Below, piece after piece: positions 16,547 through 23,829 of a stretch of DNA of 46,669 nucleotides (position 1 is the first letter of the stretch; the number at the start of each line of letters is the position of its first letter). Source of the stretch: an uncultured Oscillospiraceae bacterium (lineage in GTDB: Bacteria > Bacillota > Clostridia > Oscillospirales > Acutalibacteraceae); the NCBI GenBank assembly GCA_902492895.1, contig CABUNG010000019.1, positions 1-46,669 of the forward strand, given 5' to 3'. The notes under the pieces are model-generated. The model had not been told where the DNA came from. It worked only from the letters and a program-made list of their open reading frames with translations, and ran no database searches. A program made the translations under genes and the position numbers.

Positions 16547-18367
16547 ATGGCAAAGATCATCGGTATCGACCTTGGCACGACCAACTCCTGCGTGGCGGTC
16601 ATCGAAGGCGGCGAAGCCGCCGTCATCCCCAACGCGGAGGGAGCCCGCACCACCCCTTCGGTGGTGGCGTTCAAAAAAGACGGTGAGCGGATCGTCGGCC
16701 GGGTTGCCAAGCAGCAGGCGGTCTCCAATCCCGACCGGACCATTTCGTCCATCAAGCGGGAGATGGGCACGAACCATAAAGTGACCATCGACGGCAAGGA
16801 CTACACCCCTCAGGAAATCTCCGCCATGATCCTGCAGAAACTCAAGCAGGATGCGGAAGCGTATCTCGGCGATAAAGTCACCGAGGCGGTCATCACGGTG
16901 CCGGCGTATTTTACCGACGCCCAGCGCCAGGCCACCAAGGATGCCGGTAAAATCGCGGGCATGGAGGTCAAGCGGATCATCAACGAGCCGACTGCCGCCG
17001 CGCTCGCTTACGGTATGGACAAAGAAAAGGACCAGAAGGTCATGGTGTACGACCTGGGCGGCGGCACCTTCGACGTCTCCATCATCGAAATGGGCGACGG
17101 GGTCCAGGAAGTGCTGGCCACGGCGGGCAACAACCGCCTGGGCGGCGACGATTTCGACCAGAAGATCGTCGAATGGATGGTCGCGGGCTTCAAAGCGGAG
17201 ACCGGCGTGGACCTTTCAAACGATAAAATGGCGATGCAGCGCCTGCGGGAAGCCGCCGAAAAGTCGAAGATCGAATTGTCGGGCGGCGTGTCCAGCAACA
17301 TCAGCCTGCCCTTCATCACAGCCGACGCGACGGGGCCGAAGCATTTGGATATGACCCTGACCCGCGCGAAATTCAATGAGCTGACCGCCTCTCTCGTCGA
17401 CGCGACGATGGGCCCGGTCAAGCAGGCCCTTTCCGACAGCGGCCTGTCCGCTGCCCAGATCGACAAAGTCCTGCTCGTCGGCGGCTCCACCCGGATTCCC
17501 GCCGTGCAGGAGGCCATTCAGAAATTCATGGGCAAGGAGCCCTTTAAGGGCATCAACCCCGACGAGTGCGTCGCCATGGGCGCCGCGCTGCAGGCGGGCG
17601 TGCTCGGCGGCGAGGTCAAGGGTCTGCTGCTTCTCGACGTCACCCCCCTGTCCCTGGGTGTCGAGACCATGGGCAGCGTCATGACCAAGGTTATCGAGCG
17701 GAACACCACCATTCCGACCAAGAAGTCGCAGGTGTTCTCCACCGCAGCCGACAATCAGCCTTCGGTCGAGGTGCACGTGCTGCAGGGTGAGCGGGAATTC
17801 GCCAAGGACAACAAGACGCTCGGCGTGTTCCACCTCGACGGCATCGCCCCGGCCCCCCGCGGCGTGCCGCAGATCGAGGTTACCTTCGACATCGACGCCA
17901 ACGGCATCGTGAACGTCAGTGCCAAGGATCTCGGCACCGGCCGGGAGCAGCACATCACCATCACCTCCAACACCAATATGTCCAAGGAAGATGTGGATAA
18001 GGCGGTCAAGGAAGCTGAGCAGTATGCCGCCGAGGATAAACAGCGCCGCGAGGCGGTTGAGGTGCACAACGGCGCCGACCAGGCGGTGTATCAGTGTGAA
18101 AAGGCCCTGACCGATCTGGGCGATAAGGTGGATGCGGCCGACAAAACCGAGCTGCAGAGCAAGATCGAAGCGCTCAAAGAGGCGAATAAAGCCGACAATA
18201 TCGAGGAGATCAAGCAAAAACAGGAAGACCTGATGAAGAAATTTTATGAGGTTTCCGAGAAGGTGTACAAAGCCGCGGCCCCGCAGGACGGCGGCGCCCC
18301 GGCCGGCGACGGCACCACCCCGCCCCCGGAAAACGGCGACGGGTACTACAACGGCGAAGTTCACTGA
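16547..18367 (+). CDS. dnaK: Molecular chaperone DnaK (Hsp70)
   Basis: ATP-dependent chaperone for nascent and stress-denatured proteins in the cytoplasm. The 606-residue protein has IGIDLGTTNSCVAV at the N-terminus, VMVYDLGGGTFDVSI (Hsp70 signature 2), VLLVGGSTRIPAVQ (signature 3), the substrate domain with DVTPLSLGVETMG, and a C-terminal lid. The tail ends NGDGYYNGEVH rather than the EEVD-type eukaryotic end. The ATG at 16547 follows TGGAGGTAA; earlier in-frame starts are not conserved. The 111-base gap after grpE is longer than the other gaps in the operon, so an extra promoter is possible, but I see no convincing one. Confidence 0.98.
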   Translation: MAKIIGIDLGTTNSCVAVIEGGEAAVIPNAEGARTTPSVVAFKKDGERIVGRVAKQQAVSNPDRTISSIKREMGTNHKVTIDGKDYTPQEISAMILQKLKQDAEAYLGDKVTEAVITVPAYFTDAQRQATKDAGKIAGMEVKRIINEPTAAALAYGMDKEKDQKVMVYDLGGGTFDVSIIEMGDGVQEVLATAGNNRLGGDDFDQKIVEWMVAGFKAETGVDLSNDKMAMQRLREAAEKSKIELSGGVSSNISLPFITADATGPKHLDMTLTRAKFNELTASLVDATMGPVKQALSDSGLSAAQIDKVLLVGGSTRIPAVQEAIQKFMGKEPFKGINPDECVAMGAALQAGVLGGEVKGLLLLDVTPLSLGVETMGSVMTKVIERNTTIPTKKSQVFSTAADNQPSVEVHVLQGEREFAKDNKTLGVFHLDGIAPAPRGVPQIEVTFDIDANGIVNVSAKDLGTGREQHITITSNTNMSKEDVDKAVKEAEQYAAEDKQRREAVEVHNGADQAVYQCEKALTDLGDKVDAADKTELQSKIEALKEANKADNIEEIKQKQEDLMKKFYEVSEKVYKAAAPQDGGAPAGDGTTPPPENGDGYYNGEVH

Positions 18368-18407
18368 GGACCCGCCGGGTTCTTTCAAATCCCGTATTGG
18401 CACCGTG

Positions 18408-18441
18408 CAAAGAGCCAGCCGGAGGACCGGCTGACTCTTTG
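18408..18441. repeat. Intercistronic hairpin between dnaK and dnaJ
   Basis: A 15-position stem with one C-A mismatch (18408-18422 with 18427-18441) around AGGA, with no T-run. It may be an RNA stability or processing element that sets DnaK above DnaJ, as reported for some other heat-shock operons; here this is inference. Confidence 0.6.
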
Positions 18442-18467
18442 CCTGTGTATGGATGGAGTGGTCACAC

Positions 18468-19610
18468 ATGGCGGACAGCAAACGCGATTATTATGAGGTG
18501 CTCGGTATTTCCAAGGGCGCCTCGGACGAGGATATTAAAAAAGCCTATCGGCAGATGGCGAAAAAGTATCATCCCGACCTGAATCCCGGGGATAAGGATG
18601 CGGAGGCGCATTTCAAGGAGGTCAACGAGGCCTACGAGGTGCTGTCCGACGCGCAGAAAAAGGCGCGGTACGATCAGTACGGCCATGCCGGGGTGGATCC
18701 GAATTTCGGCGCGGGGGGATATCAGGGATACGGCTTCGACGGTATGGATATCGACCTCGGAGACATCTTCTCCTCCTTTTTCGGCGGCGGAGGGTCCCGC
18801 CGTTCCAATCCCAACGCCCCGAGACAAGGTGCCGATGTGTCGGCCTCGGTGGTCATCTCCTTTGAAGAAGCGGCCAAAGGCTGCAAAAAGCAGGTGGATA
18901 TCCGGCTGGTGGATACCTGTCCCGACTGCCGCGGCTCCGGCGCCGCCAAGGGCAGCACGCCCCAGACCTGCCCCGTCTGCAATGGCACCGGACAGGAACG
19001 CCGCCAGCAGCGGACCCCCTTTGGCGTGATCCAGACCCAGTCGGTCTGTTCCCGCTGCCGCGGCAAAGGGAAAATCATCGACAAGCCCTGCCCGACCTGT
19101 ACCGGAACCGGACAAGTCCGCAAACCCACTTCGGTCGGCATCAACATACCCGCGGGCATCGCGGACGGCCAGGTGATCACCATACGTGGCAAGGGCAACG
19201 CCGGGATCAACGGCGGACCGGCAGGCGATCTGGAAGTACAGGTGGCGGTCCGTCCCCACCCCGTGTTTGAGCGGGAGGGGTACGACATTCTGTGTGAACT
19301 GCCCCTGACCTTCACCCAGATGGCTCTTGGCGCAGAGGTGCAGGTGCCGACTCTCGACGGCCCGGTTCCCTATACCATTCGAGAGGGCACCCAGCCGGAT
19401 GAGATCTTCCGCCTGAAGGGGAAGGGATTCCCCTATATCAACGGCAGAGGCCGGGGCGACGAGGTGGTGCGGGTGACGGTTGAAGTGCCGAAAAACCTGA
19501 CATCCGAACAGAAAAAGCTCCTGCACGCCTTCGAGGAATCTCTCGGAGAAAAGAATTATCAAAAACGCCGCAGCTTCTTCGATAAGCTGCGGGATGCGTT
19601 CGGCGGCTGA
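18468..19610 (+). CDS. dnaJ: Co-chaperone DnaJ (Hsp40)
   Basis: Delivers substrates to DnaK and stimulates its ATPase. The 380-residue class I protein has the J domain (residues 4-70, with the HPD motif in KYHPDLNPGD), a Gly/Phe-rich linker (about 75-115, GYQGYGFDGMD), four zinc-binding repeats (CPDCRGSG, CPVCNGTG, CSRCRGKG, CPTCTGTG) and the C-terminal substrate domains. The ATG at 18468 follows GGAGTGG. It is the last gene of the heat-shock operon and is followed by a 15-bp hairpin. Confidence 0.97.
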   Translation: MADSKRDYYEVLGISKGASDEDIKKAYRQMAKKYHPDLNPGDKDAEAHFKEVNEAYEVLSDAQKKARYDQYGHAGVDPNFGAGGYQGYGFDGMDIDLGDIFSSFFGGGGSRRSNPNAPRQGADVSASVVISFEEAAKGCKKQVDIRLVDTCPDCRGSGAAKGSTPQTCPVCNGTGQERRQQRTPFGVIQTQSVCSRCRGKGKIIDKPCPTCTGTGQVRKPTSVGINIPAGIADGQVITIRGKGNAGINGGPAGDLEVQVAVRPHPVFEREGYDILCELPLTFTQMALGAEVQVPTLDGPVPYTIREGTQPDEIFRLKGKGFPYINGRGRGDEVVRVTVEVPKNLTSEQKKLLHAFEESLGEKNYQKRRSFFDKLRDAFGG

Positions 19611-19633
19611 CGGCCGCGTTCTTTCAAAACCAA

Positions 19634-19666
19634 ATGGGCGGCGGGAACTCGGTTCCCGCCGCCCAT
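19634..19666. terminator. Hairpin ending the heat-shock operon
   Basis: ATGGGCGGCGGGAAC and its complement pair perfectly over 15 bp around TCG. The T-run is poor, but the position 24 bases after dnaJ and before a new promoter fits a terminator. Confidence 0.65.
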
Positions 19667-19695
19667 CCGCTTGTGTATCTTCATAAATTCTTCCC

Positions 19696-19724
19696 TTGTA
19701 TTTGACGGGCAGACTTGATATACT
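19696..19724 (+). promoter_or_regulatory. Promoter of the AI-2E family gene
   Basis: TTGTAT (19696-19701) and TATACT (19719-19724) with a 17-base spacer, 46 bases before the start codon. Confidence 0.7.
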
Positions 19725-19769
19725 GTCGGTATCGGCAGTTTCCCATCCTGGTTGGAAAAGAGGCGGCAT

Positions 19770-20945
19770 ATGAAGCGTTTTAAAGGCATTGCCCAATGGC
19801 TGTCCCTGTTTTTGCTCGCGGTGGCGGTCATTGCGGTCTACAAGACCTTTGACAACATCGTGGCGATCGGGGGGTTCTTTTCCCAATTGATGGGGATTCT
19901 CAGCCCGTTTATCATCGGTTTTGGGATCGCCTTTCTGCTGTACGGCCCCTGCAGCAAAATCGAGGCGCTGTTTCGTCGTTCCCATAAGTCCATCATGCAC
20001 AAACTGGCGCGGCCGGTATCGGTGGTGATCGTCTATCTGCTTCTGTTCGGCCTGCTGACCCTGCTCGGCTATCTGGCGATCCCGGCCTTGATCCGGGCGA
20101 TCACCGATTTTATCTCGGCCGTTCCGGGATATTATGCCAACGTGATGAACTTCCTCGAGGAATACACCAAGGAAGGCGGTATTCTGGAAGAGCTGCATCT
20201 GGAGGAACGCATCAAGGATATTTACACCTGGATCAGCAGTCAGCTGACCGTGGACCGGGTGGTCTCCTCCCTCAAAGGCATTCTGAGTTTCACGACATCC
20301 CTGCTCGATATTTTCATGGCGCTGATCGTCTCGGTGTATATGCTGCTCGGCCGGGAATCCCTCATCCGCGCGGTCAAATCGGTCGCGGGCCTCGCGATCA
20401 AGCCGAACGGCATGGCCTTCTGCAGCCGGTATGCGCATAAAATCACCAAGATTTTTTACAGCTATTTTTACAGCCAGGCCATCGACGCCTGCATCGTCGG
20501 GGTGCTGGCCACCATCGGCCTGCTCATTGCGGGTCTGCCCAACGCGGCTGTGCTCGGCATGATGCTCGGCCTGATGAATATGATTCCCTATTTCGGCGCC
20601 ATCATCGGCGGCGTGATCTGTGTGCTGGTGGCGCTGCTCTCCGGTAATATCTACGGCGCCATTTTCGTTGCCATTTATATCCTCGCCATGCAGCAGATCG
20701 ACGGCAACATCATCCAGCCCCGGATCGTCAGCAATTCGGTGGGAATCAAAGCGATTTACGTGCTGCTGGCCATCACCATCGGCGGTGGGTTTTTCGGATT
20801 CTGGGGTATTTTCCTCGGCGTGCCCTTTATGGCGATGGTGCAGATGCTGATTAAAGACTTCATCGAATACCGGAAACGCCAGGAGGAGCGCAAGCTCTGC
20901 ATGGAAGCGGACGCCGGCGGCTGTCCGCCTGAAGACGAAAACTAA
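19770..20945 (+). CDS. AI-2E family transporter (YdiK/PerM-like)
   Basis: A 391-residue polytopic membrane protein of the AI-2E family; members have been linked to autoinducer-2 export or Na+/H+ antiport, and most are uncharacterised. Hydrophobic segments lie near residues 7-25, 30-55, 75-95 and 170-195, with a cluster in the C-terminal half containing the typical GLPNAAVLGMMLGLMNMIPYFGAIIGG and QQIDGNIIQPRIVSNSVG. The ATG at 19770 has GAGG six bases upstream; an in-frame TTG at 19752 is less likely. The next gene starts 13 bases after its stop, so the two are probably cotranscribed. Confidence 0.9.
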   Translation: MKRFKGIAQWLSLFLLAVAVIAVYKTFDNIVAIGGFFSQLMGILSPFIIGFGIAFLLYGPCSKIEALFRRSHKSIMHKLARPVSVVIVYLLLFGLLTLLGYLAIPALIRAITDFISAVPGYYANVMNFLEEYTKEGGILEELHLEERIKDIYTWISSQLTVDRVVSSLKGILSFTTSLLDIFMALIVSVYMLLGRESLIRAVKSVAGLAIKPNGMAFCSRYAHKITKIFYSYFYSQAIDACIVGVLATIGLLIAGLPNAAVLGMMLGLMNMIPYFGAIIGGVICVLVALLSGNIYGAIFVAIYILAMQQIDGNIIQPRIVSNSVGIKAIYVLLAITIGGGFFGFWGIFLGVPFMAMVQMLIKDFIEYRKRQEERKLCMEADAGGCPPEDEN

Positions 20946-20957
20946 GGGAGATGCGGT

Positions 20958-21722
20958 ATGAAGGTGCGCCCTTTTATCCGCCGAATGGAGCTGAAACGGG
21001 AAGAGGTACCGGATTTTAACCGGTACCCCTTCTGCATTCCGGCGATCGGCCGCCTGGAAACGCTGGAATTTCATGAGAAGGTCACGTTTCTGACAGGGGA
21101 AAACGGGACGGGCAAATCCACTCTGATGGAAGCGATCGCGGTGGCATGCGGCTTCTGTCCGGAGGGGGGAGGCCGGAATTTTCGGCTCGAGACCCGGGCG
21201 ACCCATTCGGATCTGTGGCGGTATCTTCGGACGGAACGGGGGCCGCTCTCTCCGCGGGACGGGTATTTTCTTCGGGCGGAGAGCTTTTATAATGTCGCGT
21301 CCTATTTGGAGGATCTCGACGAAGGCTATCCCTTCGCCTCGCATATATTGGATATTTACGGCGGCAGCCTCCATGAATGTTCCCACGGCGAAAGCTTTTT
21401 TGCTCTGCTGCAGAATCGGCTGGGGCGGGACGGCCTGTATCTGTTCGACGAGCCGGAAGCCGCTCTGTCCCCGATGCGCCAGATGGCGATGCTCACCCGG
21501 TTGCATCAGCTCGCGGAAGAGGGATGCCAGTTCATCATCGCCACCCATTCGCCGATCCTGCTCGCCTATCCGGACAGCCGTATATACCAGTTGGATGAGG
21601 ACAGCGTGCGGGTCATTTCGTACGAGGAATGCGCCCCTTATCGCCTGACCAGGCGGTTTTTGAACGATTATCGCCGCATGACGGACGAATTGCTCGCGGA
21701 TCCCGAGGACAGCGGACCATAA
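20958..21722 (+). CDS. AAA/ABC-type ATPase (AAA_21-like)
   Basis: A 254-residue cytoplasmic ATPase. It has Walker A GENGTGKST (residues 47-55), an ABC-like signature HECSHGES (about 135-142), Walker B LYLFDEPEAALSP with the catalytic Glu, and an H-loop ATHSP. There is no membrane domain and no long coiled coil, so it is not a transporter or SMC protein but a short RecF-like or overcoming-lysogenization-defect-like ATPase with a compact lid. Cotranscription with the upstream membrane protein is suggested by the 13-base gap. The start has GGGAG upstream. The cellular role is unknown. Confidence 0.82.
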   Translation: MKVRPFIRRMELKREEVPDFNRYPFCIPAIGRLETLEFHEKVTFLTGENGTGKSTLMEAIAVACGFCPEGGGRNFRLETRATHSDLWRYLRTERGPLSPRDGYFLRAESFYNVASYLEDLDEGYPFASHILDIYGGSLHECSHGESFFALLQNRLGRDGLYLFDEPEAALSPMRQMAMLTRLHQLAEEGCQFIIATHSPILLAYPDSRIYQLDEDSVRVISYEECAPYRLTRRFLNDYRRMTDELLADPEDSGP

Positions 21723-21730
21723 AACTTGTG

Positions 21731-21764
21731 AAACAGGGGATGCCCATATGGGCATCCCCTGTTT
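21731..21764. terminator. Perfectly palindromic terminator
   Basis: Bases 21731-21764 form a perfect 34-base palindrome (half AAACAGGGGATGCCCAT), giving at least 15 bp of stem and ending in GTTTG. It ends the AI-2E/ATPase unit. Confidence 0.85.
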
Positions 21765-21830
21765 GTTGATCGATAGACGGCAGGGCCTGAAGCAGGCGGC
21801 CACCCGTAGGGCTTGGTGAAAGACATTCAC

Positions 21831-21859
21831 TTGACTTTTGTATCTACATAAGTTATGGT
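21831..21859 (+). promoter_or_regulatory. Promoter of the small RHH gene
   Basis: TTGACT (21831-21836) and TATGGT (21854-21859) with a 17-base spacer. An inverted repeat CTTTTGTA (21835-21842) and TACAAAAG (21871-21878) flanks the -10 region and is a candidate autoregulatory operator. Confidence 0.65.
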
Positions 21860-21889
21860 TGTATTGTCGCTACAAAAGGAGGGGAGACT

Positions 21890-22069
21890 ATCAGCGATCG
21901 AAAAAAGATGGGGCGCCCGACAGACAATCCCAAAACCACGATGTTCCGAGTACGACTTGATGACGAGACGATGCATATGCTCGAGGAATCAGCAGCTGCT
22001 ATGAATGTCACCAAATCGGAAGTCGTCCGAAAAGGGATCGAATCTGTCCACAAAAGCCTCAAAACATGA
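21890..22069 (+). CDS. Small ribbon-helix-helix (CopG/Arc-like) DNA-binding protein
   Basis: A 53-residue frame from the ATG at 21908 (MGRPTDNPKTT...) that reads as a ribbon-helix-helix regulator: strand TMFRVRLDDETMHMLEESAAA followed by the helix pair MNVTKSEVVRKGIESV. The only strong ribosome binding site, AGGAGGGG, lies at 21879-21884, too far from that ATG. The codon with good spacing is ATC at 21890, which would add ISDRKK, the same kind of beginning (SDRKK-GRPTD) I associate with relatives of this family. So either a non-canonical ATC start or an inefficient internal ATG is used. Promoter and hairpin bracket the gene. Likely autoregulatory; no toxin partner is adjacent. Confidence 0.75.
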   Translation: MSDRKKMGRPTDNPKTTMFRVRLDDETMHMLEESAAAMNVTKSEVVRKGIESVHKSLKT

Positions 22070-22070
22070 A

Positions 22071-22108
22071 GGAAGCGGCCCCCACTCTGCCCGAGAACGG
22101 CCGCTTCC
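22071..22108. terminator. Hairpin after the RHH gene
   Basis: GGAAGCGGCC (22071-22080) pairs perfectly with GGCCGCTTCC (22099-22108). It begins one base after the RHH stop codon. The loop is long (18 bases) and no T-run follows. Confidence 0.5.
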
Positions 22109-22117
22109 CCCCAAAAC

Positions 22118-22190
22118 GGCTTGCAAGATGCAAGCCACTGCCGACCGGTGCCCGAAGGTCCCGCGGCGAATTCAGTATACCATACGCCGC
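22118..22190. repeat. Two further hairpins before a hypothetical gene
   Basis: GGCTTGCA/TGCAAGCC (22118-22136) is a perfect 8-bp hairpin with a three-base loop, and GCGGCG/CGCCGC (22163-22190) a 6-bp stem. With the hairpin at 22071 they make a compact structured stretch of about 120 bases. Function unknown. Confidence 0.45.
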
Positions 22191-22238
22191 GCGTCCTTTC
22201 AAGCCTGTCGGTCTTTAAAACAGGAAAGGATGAATTTT

Positions 22239-22529
22239 ATGCATCAAGCGGGTACAAATTTTGTGGAAAGCCGGATTTCCGATGTCGAACAAACCCTGTT
22301 GGAAACCAATGCCGCCTACGCAGTGGCGGCCGAGAGGAGCGCACTTCTCTATGACCAGGTGGAGCCGATCCTGCAAAGCGGAGACGATCTGCAGATCAGC
22401 GCGGGAGACTGCCTGAGCTTCCGGGAATATCTGGAGATGGAAGAAAAGACAAACGGGCTTCTGCGGCAGGAGGCCTATAAGCAGGGATGGCGGGACAGCG
22501 CCCGGCTGTTATGCCTTCTAGGTCGATAA
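22239..22529 (+). CDS. Small hypothetical protein
   Basis: A 96-residue, mostly helical, soluble protein (QTLLETNAAYAVAAERSALL; YLEMEEKTNGLLRQEAYKQGWRDS). I do not recognise a family. The ATG at 22239 has AGGAAAGGA with normal spacing, while ATG at 22230 overlaps it. It lies downstream of a multi-hairpin leader and upstream of an AT-rich operator region, so it may form a unit with the RHH gene or stand alone. No signal peptide or cysteines suggest a cytoplasmic protein. Confidence 0.6.
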   Translation: MHQAGTNFVESRISDVEQTLLETNAAYAVAAERSALLYDQVEPILQSGDDLQISAGDCLSFREYLEMEEKTNGLLRQEAYKQGWRDSARLLCLLGR

Positions 22530-22542
22530 ATCGCAATTTTAA

Positions 22543-22569
22543 ATTCATAATATGAATATATATATTCAT
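22543..22569. promoter_or_regulatory. AT-rich palindromic operator candidate
   Basis: ATTCAT (22543-22548), ATGAAT (22552-22557) and ATTCAT (22564-22569) alternate in orientation; 22552-22569 is a perfect 18-base palindrome. It lies in a strongly AT-rich pocket upstream of the DUF2089 promoter, in sharp contrast to the G+C-rich surroundings. Confidence 0.6.
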
Positions 22570-22585
22570 AATTTTAATAATTATA

Positions 22586-22614
22586 TTGACATATTGAAGA
22601 TCATGGAGTATATT
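22586..22614 (+). promoter_or_regulatory. Promoter of the DUF2089 operon
   Basis: TTGACA (22586-22591) and TATATT (22609-22614) with a 17-base spacer, just downstream of the ATTCAT repeats. Confidence 0.85.
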
Positions 22615-22645
22615 ATTCGTGTAAGGCTTGAAGGAAGGTGATGGG

Positions 22646-23014
22646 ATGGTTCAGGTTATCAGCCGCTGCCCTGTCTGCGGACGGAAACTCAAGGCCGTCA
22701 AGCTCCAGTGCGAGCACTGCGATACCGCGATCGAAAACGATTTCTGCCTCAGCCGGTTCGATTATCTCTCTCCAGAGGAACTTTTTTTCGCCGAGACTTT
22801 TTTGAAATGCCGCGGGAATATTAAGGAAGTGGAGAGGGAGCTCAAGATTTCCTATCCGACGGTCCGCTCCCGGCTGGACGACATCATCCGGAAACTGGAC
22901 GGAAAAGCCGATATGCCGCCCGCCGCCTCACGCAAAAAGGCGATTCTGGATGCCCTGCAGAATGGAGAGATCACGCCGGAGGAAGCACTCGAACAGATGA
23001 AAGAAACGCTTTGA
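22646..23014 (+). CDS. DUF2089 family zinc-ribbon/HTH protein
   Basis: A 122-residue putative regulator. It has a zinc ribbon (CPVC at 8-11 and CEHC at 22-25), a helix-turn-helix-like middle (FLKCRGNIKEVERELKISYPTVRSRLDDIIRKL), and a C-terminal helical hairpin (KKAILDALQNGEITPEEALEQM). The middle resembles sigma-region-4-like HTH domains of DUF2089 proteins. The ATG at 22646 follows GGAAGGTG. It is the first of three genes behind a consensus-like promoter and an AT-rich palindrome, which it may bind itself. In other Firmicutes, DUF2089 genes accompany YvlB/LiaX-type envelope genes; the next gene here matches that. Confidence 0.85.
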   Translation: MVQVISRCPVCGRKLKAVKLQCEHCDTAIENDFCLSRFDYLSPEELFFAETFLKCRGNIKEVERELKISYPTVRSRLDDIIRKLDGKADMPPAASRKKAILDALQNGEITPEEALEQMKETL

Positions 23015-23089
23015 TGTGGTCAGATCCCGACTGGTTATGATCAATAGCGGCGCTCTTTTGACATCGGGGGCGCGGAAAGGAGGACAATG

Positions 23090-23497
23090 ATGGAGGAAAA
23101 ACTGCGCATATTGCATATGGTGGAGGAGGGCAAGCTCTCCGCTGAACAGGCCGTCGAGCTGATGAACGCGTTGGAGGGTTCCGCCTCCGAAGAGAAATTC
23201 GATAACGCGCTCGAACCGTCCGCCGCCCGGAGACCGGGCGCCTATGAGGATAAAATGCTGCGGGTGATCGTGGACAGCCCGGAAGGGGACAAGGTCAATG
23301 TGCAGCTTCCCGTCCGGATCATCCGGCAGGTGCTCAAGGTGACCGGCCAGCTGCCGATCAAGAGCGAGGACCTCAAGAACATCGACCTGGATGCGCTGAC
23401 CACCTCGATCCTCGAATGCCTGGACAACGAAACGCTGGGGGATATCGTAACGGTGGACGCGTCCGACGGCAGTACGGTCCGCGTATTCATCGGATGA
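23090..23497 (+). CDS. SHOCT-like/YvlB-LiaX N-terminal domain protein
   Basis: A 135-residue protein starting with the helical hairpin found at the N-terminus of YvlB and LiaX proteins (EKLRILHMVEEGKLSAEQAVELMNALEG). The rest (LRVIVDSPEGDKVNVQLPVRIIRQVLKVTG and VTVDASDGSTVRVFIG) is a small strand-helix-strand domain; the long beta domain of full YvlB/LiaX is missing. The ATG at 23090 has GGAAAGGAGG upstream with six-base spacing; ATG at 23087 is too close. Its N-terminal hairpin resembles the C-terminus of the preceding DUF2089 protein. A role in envelope stress sensing is inferred only from family context. Confidence 0.78.
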   Translation: MEEKLRILHMVEEGKLSAEQAVELMNALEGSASEEKFDNALEPSAARRPGAYEDKMLRVIVDSPEGDKVNVQLPVRIIRQVLKVTGQLPIKSEDLKNIDLDALTTSILECLDNETLGDIVTVDASDGSTVRVFIG

Positions 23498-23516
23498 GGA
23501 TGGAAGGGAGTTATCC

Positions 23517-23780
23517 ATGCGCGTGATTGTCCGGTCCGAAGATGTCAACCTGTGGCTGCCGATTCCGATGGTGCTGGCGGGGGCCGCTGTCGCCCTGATG
23601 CCGGAATCCGCCTTGGTTGGTTTGCGGAAATCGGTTCCGGAACCTTACCGCGATCTGTTGACCAAGCCGCTGCTGCGGCAGCTCGTGCGGGAGTGCCGGT
23701 CGGTTTTGAAACGATACAAGGGTTTGGAGATCGTCCGTGTGGAGTCCCAGGACGGACCGTTTGTATCCATTCGGCTGTAA
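23517..23780 (+). CDS. Small membrane-associated hypothetical protein
   Basis: An 87-residue protein, third in the DUF2089 unit, starting 19 bases after the preceding stop. Residues 12-30 (LWLPIPMVLAGAAVALMPE) are hydrophobic and could form one membrane segment or a buried hairpin; the rest is helical and basic (LLTKPLLRQLVRECRSVLKRYKGLEIV) and ends in a strand. The ATG at 23517 has GAAGGGAG six bases upstream. I do not recognise a named family. Its position suggests it is the membrane partner of the two soluble proteins. Confidence 0.7.
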   Translation: MRVIVRSEDVNLWLPIPMVLAGAAVALMPESALVGLRKSVPEPYRDLLTKPLLRQLVRECRSVLKRYKGLEIVRVESQDGPFVSIRL

Positions 23781-23786
23781 CGATAA

Positions 23787-23818
23787 AAAGAGGGCGGACA
23801 CGCGTGTCCGCCCTCTTT
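23787..23818. terminator. Bidirectional palindromic terminator
   Basis: A perfect 32-base palindrome (half AAAGAGGGCGGACACG) between the DUF2089 unit and the convergent ATPase gene, with A and T runs at both ends. Confidence 0.92.
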
Positions 23819-23829
23819 AACATATTCTA

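Noticed and set aside
18462..21830. A 1122-codon open frame on the minus strand opposite dnaJ, the AI-2E gene and the ATPase gene
   Set aside because: It spans several well-supported plus-strand genes, their promoters and a terminator, and its protein has the His/Asp/Arg-rich, low-order composition expected from an antisense frame in G+C-rich DNA.
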